A stretch of 64,000 bases of DNA from Fagopyrum homotropicum. Its lineage: Eukaryota; Streptophyta; Magnoliopsida; Caryophyllales; Polygonaceae. This document shows, piece after piece, positions 34,222-46,880 of the stretch. The notes below the pieces were generated by a model that had not been told where the DNA came from, ran no database searches, and worked only from the letters and a program-made list of their open reading frames with translations. Position numbers and translations under genes: made by a program. The DNA lies in assembly GCA_033239125.1 (NCBI GenBank), contig BSWB01000006.1:113010242-113074241 (forward strand), written 5' to 3'. Every line of letters begins with the position of its first letter. Position 1 is the stretch's first letter.

Positions 34222-35412
34222 ATCATGTGTACCTATAGGAAAGTGGAAAGAAAATGACGCCAAATAATATGCTACAACATTTACTTCCCTATAAATATGT
34301 CGAAAAAACCTAACTTCATAGTTTTTACTCAATAAGTCATGACAGTCTCTTATCAGACTAGCAAGTGGATGAGTATACACAACATTCCCTCGAATCATTC
34401 TAATTACAAGCTCAGAATCTGATTCAATCTCCAACTACTTATATCCGAGTTCCAACAAAGATGAAGACCTAAAATAATGCCTTTTAATGCTGCACTTGGT
34501 ACCGAACAAGATCAATATTGTGTACAGTTCATTTGATCCACCGACCACGATGATCTCTTAATACCCCAACTCCCGTTGCCTCCCTGAGTCATGTTTAACA
34601 ACCCCATCAAATTCCAACGAACCCACTCTTGTGTTGGAAGTTTCCACTTGATCCATGTTTCCTTCTTTGTACCTTGATTCCACATTGATCTAGCTTTCAC
34701 ATGTGCATTATGGTACTCTTGGGCCTTTCCCATGATAAACATCTCTCGATTCGGGGGATGTGCAAATATAACATTCCAACTCACATCTTCCATTGTATCC
34801 TTCGTGTTAGAGATATTCCTAGTGAACCAGTCAATTAGTGAATCCGAGAAGAAATTTGAATAACTTATTGGTGGTTTAAGGATCCGCCATAACTCTTTAG
34901 CCTTAGAGTAGTCCCTCGTAATGTGTAATAATGATTTTGAAGTATTAGGGCAAATGCTACATTGAGGAGAAGAGCATATATGTTGTCGAAACCTTTCCTC
35001 ATTAGTGAGTACCTTTCCTAAAGTTGCAAGCCAAAGGAAAGTTTGAATCTTCTCTGGTATCTCCAATTGTCATTCCAGTGTATTTAGAGATGAGAATATA
35101 ATCATCATATCCATAAATAAAAAAAAATATATACCCAATCTTGTCTCTTGACATAATATTGTCCATCATTGCTCATTGACCAGCATATGATATATGTATC
35201 TCTTTTTCATCCATGATGACAACACCAACAATATGTAGAAGAGTAGTAGATGGAAGATACTCTTGTAATACTTGTCAGTTCCACCCTTGATTCTCGCCCT
35301 ACATATCTCAAACTTTAGCATCCTTAATATTCTCCACCAACGGGTTGATAACCATCTAGGAAAGTTGTTTATTTTCAAGCCAACGATCATTCCAGAATTC
35401 AATCCTCCTACC
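34222..35412 (-). pseudogene. LINE1 fragment B: zinc-binding RVT region and RNase H
   Basis: The minus strand first reads RRIEFWNDRWL, then a zf-RVT segment at 34512-35066 (PEKIQTFLWLATLGKVLTNE, CSICPNTSKSLLHI), then an RNase H-like domain at 34222-34434 (ESDSELVIRMIRG, HPLASLIRDCHDLL, FRHIYREVN). This is the usual order at the end of plant L1 ORF2. Frames shift between segments. hAT-b cuts it on the right and Tk2 on the left. Confidence 0.85.
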
Positions 35413-36557
35413 TAGGGATGACAATTTCATCCGAATCTAATGGATGACCGACCACCCGATCCATCTTAAATGGGTGAAAACCTTATATAAAGCGGGTGAC
35501 AGATGAAGCGGGTGATGGATCGGGTAGGATTCGGGTGGACATTTCATCAACCCACCACCCGATCCATCATTCATCCACCCATCCGACCCGTTTAAAATTT
35601 TTAATAAAATTTATTTTTTACGGTTTTACCTAGGTATATATACGAAGTGAAACCCTAGAAAAGCTTTTCACATCTATTTGGCCGCCTCTACTTCCCTCGC
35701 TTCCACTCTTCAGTTTGTTCGAGACTCGAGAGAAAGACGACTAGAAGAGAGAGGTCGCCGCCTCCTCGCCTGCCGCAACCTTCTTTTTCGCCCGCTACAA
35801 TCGCTCCAATCACCCTCACCAAGTTACAACCCTTCTTCGTTGTCATCACCGGCCACAACCTTCTCTAGGCTTCTTCTTCGCTTTCTTCATCCTTCTCTAT
35901 CCGTCTTCGCTCCGGTCTTCTTTTGCCTTCTTCTTCGCCGGCCACAACCTTCTTCTTCCCTGGCCACAACCTTCTTCTTCGTCAACCTCAACCTTCTTCT
36001 TCTCCGACCACAAGGTGAGTTTTCTGAACTCTGTAATCAGTAAGTTTAAGTTCAGACTATTGTGTGATGTGTTAGAGTTGTTTCAATTTGTTATTGTACA
36101 AATTGTTTCTTCTTGATATTTCTCATTTGATTTTTACAAACTTATTAATTTTGTTGTGTTGCAGGTTGGCATCGCTCAGATTTTCAGAAATTAACGTCTG
36201 CTACCTTTTTACAACCGAAGACATCCCTCAACTTTCTCGTGTTTATTGTAAGAACGTCAACTCACACTTGTAATATTTCTATATAGGATGATTTGTGTTG
36301 GCATCAGATTTATTATGTTTATTTATAGATAAGATATTTTCTGGTTGAATTTTTTTAATTGATTTTTTGTAGTCAAATACGATTTAATAATGATGTACAG
36401 GAAATACGTAGAACACCCAAATTCTCACCCGATCCATCTGCCGGATGCGGGTCAGAGGTTTGGCGGATTGCGGGTCGGGTAGGGTGGGTGAAATATGCAA
36501 GCGGGTCGGGTGGCGGATAGGGTCATCCATCCACCATCCGATCCATTGTCATCCCTA
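35413..36557. mobile_element. hAT-b: 1145-bp hAT element with a gene-start-like insert
   Basis: The ends TAGGGATGACAAT and ATTGTCATCCCTA match hAT-a, and the 8-bp flanks CTCCTACC and CTGCTACC (35405-35412, 36558-36565) differ by one base. The outer parts align with hAT-a (for example ggaaatacgtagaacaccc). The middle (about 35620-36270), absent from hAT-a, has a TATA-like run, AAACCCTAG (about 35650), a CT-rich leader, and an intron-like segment with donor AG/GTGAGT (36015) and acceptor TTGCAG (36164). The open frame at 35678-36043 lacks an ATG. This looks like a captured 5' end of a host gene, or remains of the element's own gene. Confidence 0.75.
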
Positions 36558-36972
36558 CTGCTACCATCATTTACTCTCCATATGTGCCCTGGTTTAATAA
36601 TCCTCTCCATACCCCAAGCTATGCCTATGATGATATGTGAGCCTTTTTTAGATCTTGTAACGTTAAGAACATCCTTATCTTGGTGAATTATGTATTTTGC
36701 GTGCAAAACTTTAGCCCAAAGAGAGTCTTTATCATTATATAGTCTCCAACCTAATTTCTCCGAAGACGCAGTGTTACTCAAGTCAATAGATCGTATTCCT
36801 ACACCTCCTTTGTCCTAAGGTTTGCACATGTTCTCCCAGACCACCAAACTCATTCTTCTTTCTTCCATCTTTGCCATTCCAAATGAAGTTCTTTCATAGA
36901 CGGTCAAACTTAGAAACAAACTTTTAGGTAATTTTATAGTGTTCATAGCATAGCTTGTGAAGAACCGGTAGG
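36558..36972 (-). pseudogene. LINE1 fragment A: region after the RT domain
   Basis: The minus strand reads a WENMCKP, GGVGIRSIDL, KLGWRLYNDKDSLWAKVL and GHIWRVNDG series, the conserved segment between reverse transcriptase and the zinc region of plant L1 ORF2. It has at least one stop. It ends at the hAT-b edge and resumes at 35412. On the right it stops at the Sire1 LTR; the LINE 5' part would lie beyond Sire1, outside the window. Confidence 0.8.
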
Positions 36973-38213
36973 TGAAATAAAAGGTTAAAAGATACTCTAG
37001 AAGGGGGTTGAATAGAGTATGGGAACTTTTCGCAAAACCAATCTCAAGGCCTTGAAATAAATTTCAAGAGTCTTGATGTCGATCTCAGTTCTGTGTGAAA
37101 CTTTGATTTCAAGGGCTTTGAAACAACTTTCAAGGGCCTTGACTTTGAACTCCTACAAAACAAAGTAAGTCGCAATAAACAAGATATGGTGCGGAATGTA
37201 AAAGATTGACACGAGGATATGTTTATGAATTTCGGCTCTAAATATCCTACTCTCCGTCCCCGGGTATAGCCTTAGGATCTAACTATCTATTATCAACTTC
37301 AAAGAGTCCTAGATACAAACTAGAATAAATCCCCTTCTTCTCTCACTGTAGTCAATGCTACGATCTAGCTCCAACTCTTCACTTTGCTATAATAGCCTAG
37401 TTACTTCGCAGAGTAACACACTCGAGTATAACACTCTTTAGATTTGCCAATGGAGCTCTCGAGTTTTATCTCTCTCTAGGGGATAAAGCTTTTTAGAAGG
37501 AGAGAAAGAAAAACTATGTTTCGAAATGAAGATAACTTTTGTTCGCTTGAAGACTACAGATGTTTCTGTGCAGGCTTGTGTATGTTCTTCAAATGCCATC
37601 TTCATTTATAATCTTCCATGGACAGGTCTTCTAGCCGTTGGAGAGATGACTGTTCGAAGATCATACTTCTTCTCCATGAAAATCGCTTCCTAGTTGAGAT
37701 GAGATAGACGTTGTAGATCTTCATCTCCTGAGAACACGTTGATCTCTATGCTCCTTAATCTTCTCGTTGATTATTGTAACAATCGTCAAATCCAGATTAG
37801 AGAATCTCCGTGCTTTTTGGTTTAAGGATCTTTGTAAGATCTTTTTTGTTGGTCGGTTGAGATCTTCTCCTAATCATATCTTCTCAAATCTTCTTGTTTT
37901 GAGCAAATCTCTCGTGAAAGATCTTCTTTGTGATTTTAAAATCTTTTCATTATCCAGTCTTGTCTTCCTTATTTCTTTGGAATCTACTTCAAGGATTTTG
38001 AGATCGCTTTGTTGTGCATCCTTGTCTTCCTTGTGCCCTTGAAATCTATTTCAAGGCCTTTGAATTCTTTGACAAATCCTGCACTAAAACCAAACCAACC
38101 AAGCATCTCGAAATATAATAATTCATTGGTTAGTGTATCGAACTACTTCATTTGTGTTTAAGTCTTCCATCAGCATCACTTGTAAAACCTTTATAATCAA
38201 GGTGGAGTTTTCA
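36973..38213 (-). repeat. Sire1 3' LTR
   Basis: On the plus strand it starts TGAAATAAAAGG and ends GAGTTTTCA, 1241 bp. Palindrome phrases based on TCAAGGCCTTGA are at 37044-37055, 37062-37076, 37107-37123, 37128-37142, about 37990 and 38049-38064. Neighbouring arms are 20 or 21 bp apart. Palindromic repeats are established for Sirevirus LTRs as a group; this particular word is specific to this family. Confidence 0.88.
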
Positions 38214-38226
38214 ATCTCCCCCTTGA
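38214..38226 (-). other. Sire1 polypurine tract
   Basis: Minus strand CAAGGGGGAGAT directly before the LTR start TGAAAACTCC, the standard Sirevirus arrangement. Confidence 0.9.
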
Positions 38227-38518
38227 TGGAAGACAACACACAAATGGTTTTCGTACCTGCATTTTGTTAATTTAGCAATGCATATATATGAATATCAAAA
38301 ACTAAAATTCAGATTAATGCAGAATATTAAATGTCGGATCACATTCATTTCTCCCCATTTGTCTTTCAACAAGAGAGAAAAATAGTTAAAGCACGAGAGT
38401 TTTAAAAACGATTACAACCCAAGAGTATTTCCACAAAAACCACAAAAAGTGTTTCTCAAAAAAACAAGCCTGTGATAGTAATATCAAAGGCCTTAATATT
38501 CATGACATCCAGAGAGCT

Positions 38519-39773
38519 TTAGTTTTCTTTGTACCATCTGGATGAACTTCCTTTCCCATAATGTTCCTTCAAGCACATTTTCCTCCACCGATTTCGAGCA
38601 TGAGTAAGATCAAGTTCTTTAAAAGACATATATGTTCCCCTCTTATTAGAATTTTTGTCATACTTTTTGATAACTCCAAATTCTTCAATGGTTAAAATAT
38701 TTGGATCCTCTGATGAAGGTTGTCGAATAGGATTATCTTTGATGATCTTATGACACCGTGTCATGACCTTTTCAGCATCCTTCGTGGTCGCTTGTCCATC
38801 TTCTTTTGATAGAGACTTGATGCTACTGGCAGCTGTAAAAGAAAGGGCATTAACATGAAATATCTAATTTATTTTCTGGTTTAGAATACCCAGCAAATCT
38901 TGTGTTTCATCCAGTCGGTCAGTCACATTTGCTCGGAAGAAGACAAGATTTGATCTCAGAAAGTCTATTACTCTTTCTACAGTTTCTAGACACTAAACAG
39001 TAGTGAAATTCCATGCTGGTTGCTCCTTTAAAACCCATATTGTACTAAAATCAACTTGTGTCTTCTGAATTCCTATAGTTTCAAAGAATTCTTCATCCAA
39101 TCCGCCATTAACAATATGTTGCACCTTACCAGAATAATCAATAGAGAAATGCCGAAAAATTATTGGAAGCAGATTTCCATATGGCAGGTGACTATCACTT
39201 GGAGAATATATGACATTTACCATATGAGACTGAATGATTTCCGGAATATTTACCTTAAGCCCATTCACCACATGATATACAAATGTCAGTAATGTGTTGG
39301 TCATCACATCCTTGTTAGTAAACCTTGGTACCAAACATCTATCCAAAATAGCATAAATAATTTTGGCTTCAAGGGTTAAACAAGTGATAGTGGGTTGTGG
39401 TAAAGTATTGGGAAGAAGTAACTGTTCTCTGGCTAATTGAATGGTTCTAGCAGGGGTAGGATGATCCAAGACATCATATTAAGGAAAACCAAAGATATCA
39501 GCAATAATCTCAGTAGTAATGGTGATTTTCTTATCTTTGACAACTGAGTCCAAAATTCATTCTCCTCTTTCTCTTCTGGAGGTTAAGTTTGTGTAGAATA
39601 GCTTGGTTAATCGTGGGTAAGAGACTTCACCTGGATTAAGCATAATCCAGATAGAACTTGCCTGAAGCACCTCGAACGCTGGTAGAGAGGAGCATGTAAA
39701 TAGTTCATTGTGGACAGGCTCACACATGCATTCATGTCGGTCATCAAACTCTGTCAACCATTTCTTGGCGGCT
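38519..39773 (-). pseudogene. Sire1 env-like ORF, C-terminal portion
   Basis: Minus-strand frames at 39557-39773 (KKWLTEFDDRHECMCEPVHN), 38993-39469 (LDRCLVPRFTNKDVMTNTLL and HLPYGNLLPIIFRHFSID) and 38519-38764 (TIEEFGVIKKYD, a basic C-terminus) form the later part of the extra ORF that Sireviruses carry after pol. The frame is broken between them. The N-terminal part is at 60815-61006, 21 kb away beyond Tk3. Its role in the life cycle is unknown; the env-like label reflects position, not shown function. Confidence 0.65.
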
Positions 39774-39778
39774 GTTGA

Positions 39779-41910
39779 TGTCACACCCCGAATCCGCGGG
39801 ACTCGGGATGTCACATTGGGTTAGGATCTCACAATGGATCCTGACCCTAGCCTGACAATAAGTTCACTGGACCTTACAACATGGCACTGACAGATATAAA
39901 ACAAATACATAAAACAGTATAAACTGTACGACCCAAAGTAAACAACAACATAGCCGAGTATATAAAACGACATCCTCACACAGGAGGTACAAAAGATCAT
40001 CCTCACGCAAGAGGGGAAACACAACAACCCCAAACCAACCACCTAATGTACGAGAGTCCTCGGCCTGTCACCCTGCCAGATCACCCAGTAGCGCCTAACC
40101 TGTAAACATCTACAACACGGTATTAAACCGTTAGCTAACCATACATATTTGAGGTAATGCATAAGCACAAGCACAATCATGAAAGATAAACACATCAACA
40201 TGATATCACACATTTACCCATTTATTATCTTTATATAATAACCATTCACTCAAAAACCGTATATATATAGATAGATGAAAGTATGTGACACGAGGACCGA
40301 TACATCCCCGCCTCTGAGTGCAATGTCCAGCTGTACGAGTATCGGTCACACAATCCGTGTACCCTATGGGAGTGGATTGCGCCCTTCCTGTAAACCAGAC
40401 TGGCCTGAGGTCAGAGAACCTCCCAGACTCCACTACGGGATGAAAGGGAAAGGTTATCACAGCCACGCAACGGGACAGTCAATAAAACATAGGTCGGTAT
40501 AAACGACAACTCATGCTATTATAGCAAACATATAAGGCACACACCACTCATGCATACACCCAATATAAGGATGGTAACTAAGTAAGTCCTACGGACTTAC
40601 CTCAACCTCGTACTCAGCTCAACCACAACAACCTCCAATCCTGAGAGAGGGGCACTGCCTAATAACAAGGCATAAAGATATATCAAACTCTATTCATCAA
40701 AGGGATCACACCTAGACCCAAAGGTATCCATAAGGATCATACTCAATCTATGAGTCTCACAACCAACTAAACCTCAATATCTCAGTATAACTCACAATTC
40801 CTCAAATCTCAAGGTAGTATCTAATCAACATTCCTCAATCTCAATTTTAATCCTAATTTAATTAATTAACCTGTAATTAATTAATTAGATTTTGCCAGAA
40901 TAACGTTTTACCCGCAGGCAATTTCTAAACCCACCTGTCATCAGATTTCATCAAACAAACTATCCATAATCACCAGAATAATATAACGACCATAATGGAA
41001 TTTCTAATTATCCATTTTGACAAGCCTAAAGTCAATTTAGGCCAAATCGCAGTACGGAAAACGAATAAATTCATAACTTATTCGTTACTAACCCGATTGA
41101 CGATCTGAAAGAAGATTCGGAAACACAGCGACGCAAGCTACGCATGGACAACATCAAATTTACCGGAATCTGAGCGACGGAACCGTCCTGGTGACATATA
41201 TGCTCGACCAGCCCTCCATATACTCGGAAATGCAGAAACTCGGTACCGATATGAAGAGAATGAAGAGATGAATCCAGAAACTCAAACGGAATTGAAATCG
41301 GATTAGAAACGGAGACTAGATCTGAGTTTGAAGGTTGAGAGAAATCAGGGTTTTTACGAGGAAACATGAAATGAAATGAATTAATAAAGGATTTTCTGCT
41401 ATTTATAGTGAAGTCGATGATTATCCTTTAGCGAAGTCGATAATTATCCTTTATCCGATCCAAAGGCGGGTCGAACCTCCTTCTCCAAACTTCTCGAGAT
41501 TGGAACATTAAATCTGGAATATTGTAGGGATAATTATTCCACAACTGCCTCGGAAAACGTGTATTCCTAAGCTGTCTTTCTTAGCCGTTAAGAAATGAAA
41601 TAGCGACTCTTTTGGCCGTTTTGCCTCTCCATGTTATTTCATATCTAGGACATATCTGATGTCTTGATCATTTCTCTCAACTGCATTTTTATTAATTGGA
41701 GATCCCAAATGCTCCAAATAACACCGGAGGGTAAAAATAATTCCCCGGGGAAAAAAGTAAAAAATTCTCCAAACGTCCAAAATTACGCTAGGAACATAAC
41801 GGTGGGACTCATACTCATCACTTGCGAAATTTTCGCGAGTTATATGTCAATTACTATAAACGATTAAGTTAATCAACATTAATTAAAATTCAAAAATCCT
41901 AGCTATTACA
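39779..41910 (-). repeat. Tk3 3' LTR
   Basis: TGTCACACCCCG to CTAGCTATTACA. TATA-like CTATAAATAG (minus) is at about 41399-41408. The donor-like hairpin GTAAGTCC-TAC-GGACTTAC is at 40582-40600. The intact site ACGAC at 40503-40507 corresponds to the Ath-P target in the other LTR. Polypurine and GTTTCGGGAC words follow at 41911-41945. Confidence 0.93.
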
Positions 41911-42070
41911 TCACACACCCCTAAAAAAAGTTTTGTCCCGAAACTTGCAAAATCCCAAAGTCATCTCGGACCCATAAGCCAAGGTATAACTCTCACTCTC
42001 TCTATCGGAGGTATCACATCTCCGTTCAAAAGGTCATCACCTATAACAATCTATAACCTTAATGTCACCA

Positions 42071-42360
42071 TGGAGGAATCATCAACTCCAGAAAACAGGG
42101 TCATAACGCTACCCAAAGGCGTAGAAGAATCACGTCTCTCGCCATACCACATCACAAGGCATAGAGGAAGCACATCTCTAGCCCAAACATATCACAAGCA
42201 TAGAGGAAATACGTCTCTAGCAAACCATAATCATATATATCGTATGGAGGAATCACATCTCCACTAAAACTATGTCCATCAAGGTAGCATGGAGGAAAGA
42301 ACCATCTCCAGCTGAATCCTAATCACACTGAAATAGCATGAAGGAAATAACCATCTCCAG
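42071..42360. repeat. Seven-unit hairpin array in Tk3
   Basis: Units start at 42071, 42122, 42162, 42201, 42245, 42290 and 42339 (39-51 bp apart). Each has a 5-base arm, a 9-12 base loop beginning GAA, and the complementary arm: TGGAG...CTCCA in some units and TAGAG...CTCTA in others. The second base pair switches between G-C and A-T while staying paired. The array lies between the chromodomain remnant and the polypurine tract. Confidence 0.85.
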
Positions 42361-42519
42361 CTATAACATACATCACGCTAGCACATCAAGATCTACTAAG
42401 ATCATAAATCACATCACAAGTAGCATGGAATAACACATCAAGGCATATAAGCACATAAGCACAACATTCATCAAGATAGCACTAAGATCTACTCGTGCTC
42501 CCACAAATGGGTTTGTCCC

Positions 42520-45500
42520 AACATATACTCTGGATAGTTCCTCAGGACACTATCCTCAGTCTCTCACATAGCCTCTTCAGGTCTTCATCTCGACCATTAT
42601 ATCCTAAATATGGGAATGTCTTTCGAATGCAAGCGTTTCATATCTTATACCAAGAATGAAATCGAATGCTCAACAAACGTGTGGTTGGACTCAACCATCA
42701 AATCATCATAATTCACAAGGTGTCTCGAGTCTGGTATATACTTCCTCAGTTGAGACATATGAAACATTGGGTGGATATCCTCTAATCTCAGAGGCAAAGC
42801 TAAACATCATGCTACCTTCTCCGTACTGATCGATCTCAAATAAAACATCATATTGGAAACTTGGTTCCCTTTCCATATTAACACGTCTAACGTCTCGCAG
42901 CTGAGATACTTACAGCCGGACATGAACTCTCGCTTGAACTTTAGAGGTTAACCCCTCTTGTCTACATATAATATCTGGCGACTCTGTACAGCCAGCATTC
43001 TTCCTTCAATCAACGTTACTTGAACTATAAAATCATGAATATGGTCAGGTGTTATTCCACTACTACTGCTAGATCACTTCTAGCATAAGGATATACGACA
43101 TCAATGTCTATATATATTGCCTCATAGGGCCATCCTAGAAAGATGCACGTCCTTCATTGTTATATAATAAACTCATTAATGGAAGGTAATATAACCATCC
43201 ATGTTTCCCATTCAACTTACAACTCATAATAGATCTTTAAGATCTAGATGATCCTCTCTAACTGACCATCTGTTAGGGGGTGAAGTGTAGTCATGAGGTA
43301 CAGACTCGTCCCCAAAGCAGTCTGAATCTGCTGCCTAAAATCTCAAAGTAAAAACATCCATCTCGATCAGAAATGATCGTTCTCGGTATACCATGGAGTC
43401 TCACTATCTGTCTAGTGTACTCCTCATCCAATTCATTCACTAGCCACGTCCTTCTGATAGAAATGAAACGTGTCGGTTTCATTAATTTGTTACCAACAAT
43501 CCAGATAACATAAATCTTCTATTGGGTCACAAAATTCCATAAAAAAGTCCATAGAGATGTCCTCCCAAATTCTACTACTGCACTGGTAGTGGGTGAGGCT
43601 TATCTCTAGATCGGAAATACTCTATCTGGACGTGCTGACAGGTCACACACTATATCACAAATCTGGTTATATCGGCTTCATACAATATAATCGTCTCATC
43701 TCGTGGTACATCTTACTCGTACCTGAATGTACTGAATAAGGCGTACAGTGGGTATACCATAATATTCTCTGTCTCCATCTACATCAGCAGGTACACAAAA
43801 GTGGTCATGACTCTTCATCAGTCCATCTACTCCCATGGAGAACTATGGTACCTCAGTACGAGACATCCTTTCTCTAAACCTTGTCAAGGCCGGGCAGGTC
43901 TCTTGCTTCTGTTGGACCTCATCCAACAGACCAGGTAGAACCTCTGAGGTATAACTAGGTATCCTCATCAAGGAACTGATTGTCCAACTCTAGCCAAGCT
44001 AGATCTCTCTGAAGCTGAGGTTGAATAACCAGTCTCACAATCATCTTCTCTTGGAGCGTCTTTCCATTCAAGTTATCGAAGACAACATTCAACTTCTCTT
44101 AATGATATGGAATCTTCAAGTCAAAGTCTTGATCAACTTAAGCTCTTAATACTGGCGGTTATTCAACCCCTGTTGCATAAAATATACTTCAGATTGCTAT
44201 GATCTATAGAAATCTGACATGAAGATCACACCGGTACGGTGTTCAAAACTTAAAGGCTTGAACTACCACTACTAACTCTAAATCGTGAGTCGGGTAGTTC
44301 TCATCATACGTTCTCAGCTGTAAACACACATATCAATAACCCTACTCCTCTGTAGTAATACACATCTCAGACTTAGCTGGGATGTATCACCGTAAATCAC
44401 GGGATCCCAAAAATCTTCTAACTACAACCAAATGGAAGCAGAGGTCAAATGCCTCCTCAACTCTTCAGAACATAGACACACTGCTTTCATCAAGTAGTTA
44501 TCGTTGTCTTCTCAAAAGACTCGCAAATGAATACGTAATCATATAAAATCCTTCCTCAAAGCATTGGTAGCAATCGGTTGAGCCGAGAAAACTACGTATT
44601 CCTTAATGTTCATGAGTATCTCCCATGTTACAACATACTTAATTCTCGTCAGGTCAACCATGATCCCAATGACGGAGACAACATGGCCAAAAAGGCTACC
44701 ACTGGTATCTCAACTTACACTTAGAGAGCGTAGCATACAACCCTCTATCTCTCGAAATCTACAGAACGGTCCTCACACGATCGGTCTATTATTCTCTGCT
44801 ATGAGAGTATACCGACATGCCATCCATGAAGTCCACCACCAACTAATCAAGGAATTTGATGAAGATAATATTCATCAACTCCATAAAAACTACTAAAACA
44901 TTCGTCAACCCAAATGACATCACTACAAATTCGTAGTGTCCATAACGGGTATGGGATGCTATCTCATACACATGTTGCTCTCTCATCCATGACTAGGGAT
45001 ATCTTGAGCACAAAGGAATCCTGAAAACACAATTGCTTCTTGAAGCTAACTCATCAGGTCGTCAATACGGAACATGGAACCCACTAGGGTAAACCCGTTT
45101 CAGTCAACTTTTCAAGTTATCAGTACAATATCTCAACAAGCACCATATAGTGTGGCTTTCCCATTCAATCTTGTATCATACTTCAACTCGATAACAATGT
45201 CCACACTCCGTTGAGGTGGCAACTAGACGGTTCAATAACACGTCTATAAACTCATAAACAACTGGAATACCTTCCATTGTTGGACTATCTCGCTCCTTCA
45301 TGGTATAACACTAGAAGGCGTCACATCCCTGTGCTATCAGCTCGTTGCTCGTACAGTCCTGATGACAAACCCGTCTCTTCAAAGGTCTTAACCTTAGAAG
45401 ACCTCTATTTACCATCTCAGTAAAGACTATAATAGCCATACTATTAATATCTAACACCGCATGATATCTATTCATCCAATCCATACACATAATGACTTTC

Positions 45501-46230
45501 TCATCCACCTACGGCATGACAAAGAAGTCTACAAGTCATACACAAGTCCCGTAATAAGGGAACAAACACATACCTCGCGGGTACCTCAGACCCCTAACTG
45601 GTAATCCTGTAAAGGAAAGTCCACCTTCTACTATACATCAAAATTCAACCATTAACGCATGCATCGAAAGACATGACGTGCATAGCACTCACAACAAGCA
45701 AAACTCCACCAGGTAAACCATTAACGAGAATGGTACCTATAACAGCTAACACTCGTAGCTCCTCTACATATCATCACTCAATGTCAGATCCATGCTCCTC
45801 AAGTATCACTGAGGTCATTACTATAGCCGCCACTTCCACTCTTTCTGCACCGGAAAGAGGAAGGTCTTGCTGGGAAGAAACACTATCTTGTTGACAAAAA
45901 GGGGCCAGATGGCCTAGTTCACCACAGATGAAACAAGCTATCGATACCAAATGGCACTCAAAACGCAAATGATCTGGATAGCCACAATTATAAATAATTG
46001 TCCCATTCTTGCAACCTGTGCAACTGAAGGGTAACTCGATCATCGTCGTCCACCTTGAATGATCTCACTCTTGAAGGGAACCTGTAAAGGCAATGCCTTG
46101 CCCTGTCGACAAAACTTTGCTCTATGCCCTGCTTTACCACACGTAAAGCATATGATGGGCGCCTTTGGGCACACAGCTCGCCAGTGTCCCAACTTCCACG
46201 CAATTAAAACACTGCAGTTCCTTGCTAGTC
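42520..46230 (-). pseudogene. Tk3 gag-pol, heavily degenerate
   Basis: Pieces in normal chromovirus order on the minus strand: gag zinc knuckles at 45885-46215, protease end at 45311-45508 (DEKVIMCMDWMNRY), RT at about 44600-44900 (FMELMN, then LYATLSKCKL), integrase core at 43291-43482 (TRFISIRRTW, GIPRTIISDRDGCF with Asp kept), integrase C-terminus/chromodomain start at about 42640-42830 (HPMFHMSQLRKYIPDSRH). Gag shows four CCHC-like knuckles in two pairs (46050-46215 and 45885-45995), two of them complete, against one pair in Tk1. Many stops and frameshifts; the RT catalytic pair is lost. Confidence 0.7.
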
Positions 46231-46863
46231 ATCTTCATGGCCAAAGGATCACTAGATTGTCCTGATATTGGACTTGGTTCCCCATTCATCATATTTGCTT
46301 CTCTAGTAACTGATTCAGTCCATTGCTTCTTTCCGGATCCAGAAGCGTCAGTTTATCTCACAATTGTTGGTAAATCCGGTGTGGATCTACCCGCTATTAC
46401 CGCTTCATATACTTGTTACATATATTCTTGAAACTTGGATCTACTCATGGAGACACGATCAGCCTCTTCAAACTCATTCTCTGCCATAGGCGAAACAATA
46501 GCGGAAACTGGTCCCTGACTTATCACCACTGGAGGAAGAGGGGGTGTATCCCTACCTCATCCCACTACAGATACTGCTCTAGTCTGAGTCATCTGTAGGA
46601 TATACGCACCTAATCTTATAAGGCTATATATATGCCATAGGTATCGATATGTATATAATACATCCACATAATCCATAGTACACACATATATATACATATC
46701 TACGCTGCAGAGATCCATGGCAGAGGTGACGACTTCTCGTACATTCTATCCCAAAACCACACTTAAAACCAAAACCTTTGAAAACGTCAGATCCCATGTG
46801 GGCTCTGTTTATTTTACCTATCAAACCTCATTGCAGGTAGCAAGTGTCATTGTTGTCAACCTG

Positions 46864-46876
46864 GGCTCTGATACCA
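46864..46876 (-). other. Tk3 primer-binding site
   Basis: Minus strand TGGTATCAGAGCC, an exact match to the initiator tRNA-Met complement, four bases from the 5' LTR edge at 46881. Confidence 0.92.
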
Positions 46877-46880
46877 ACTC

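Noticed and set aside
35678..36043. Open frame in hAT-b
   Set aside because: No ATG at its start (TTG) and Ser/Leu/Pro composition from a CT-rich leader; described as leader-like DNA instead.
42071..42360. CRISPR-like regular array
   Set aside because: Units are degenerate, spacing varies 39-51 bp, and it lies in a plant retrotransposon; a tandem hairpin array fits better.
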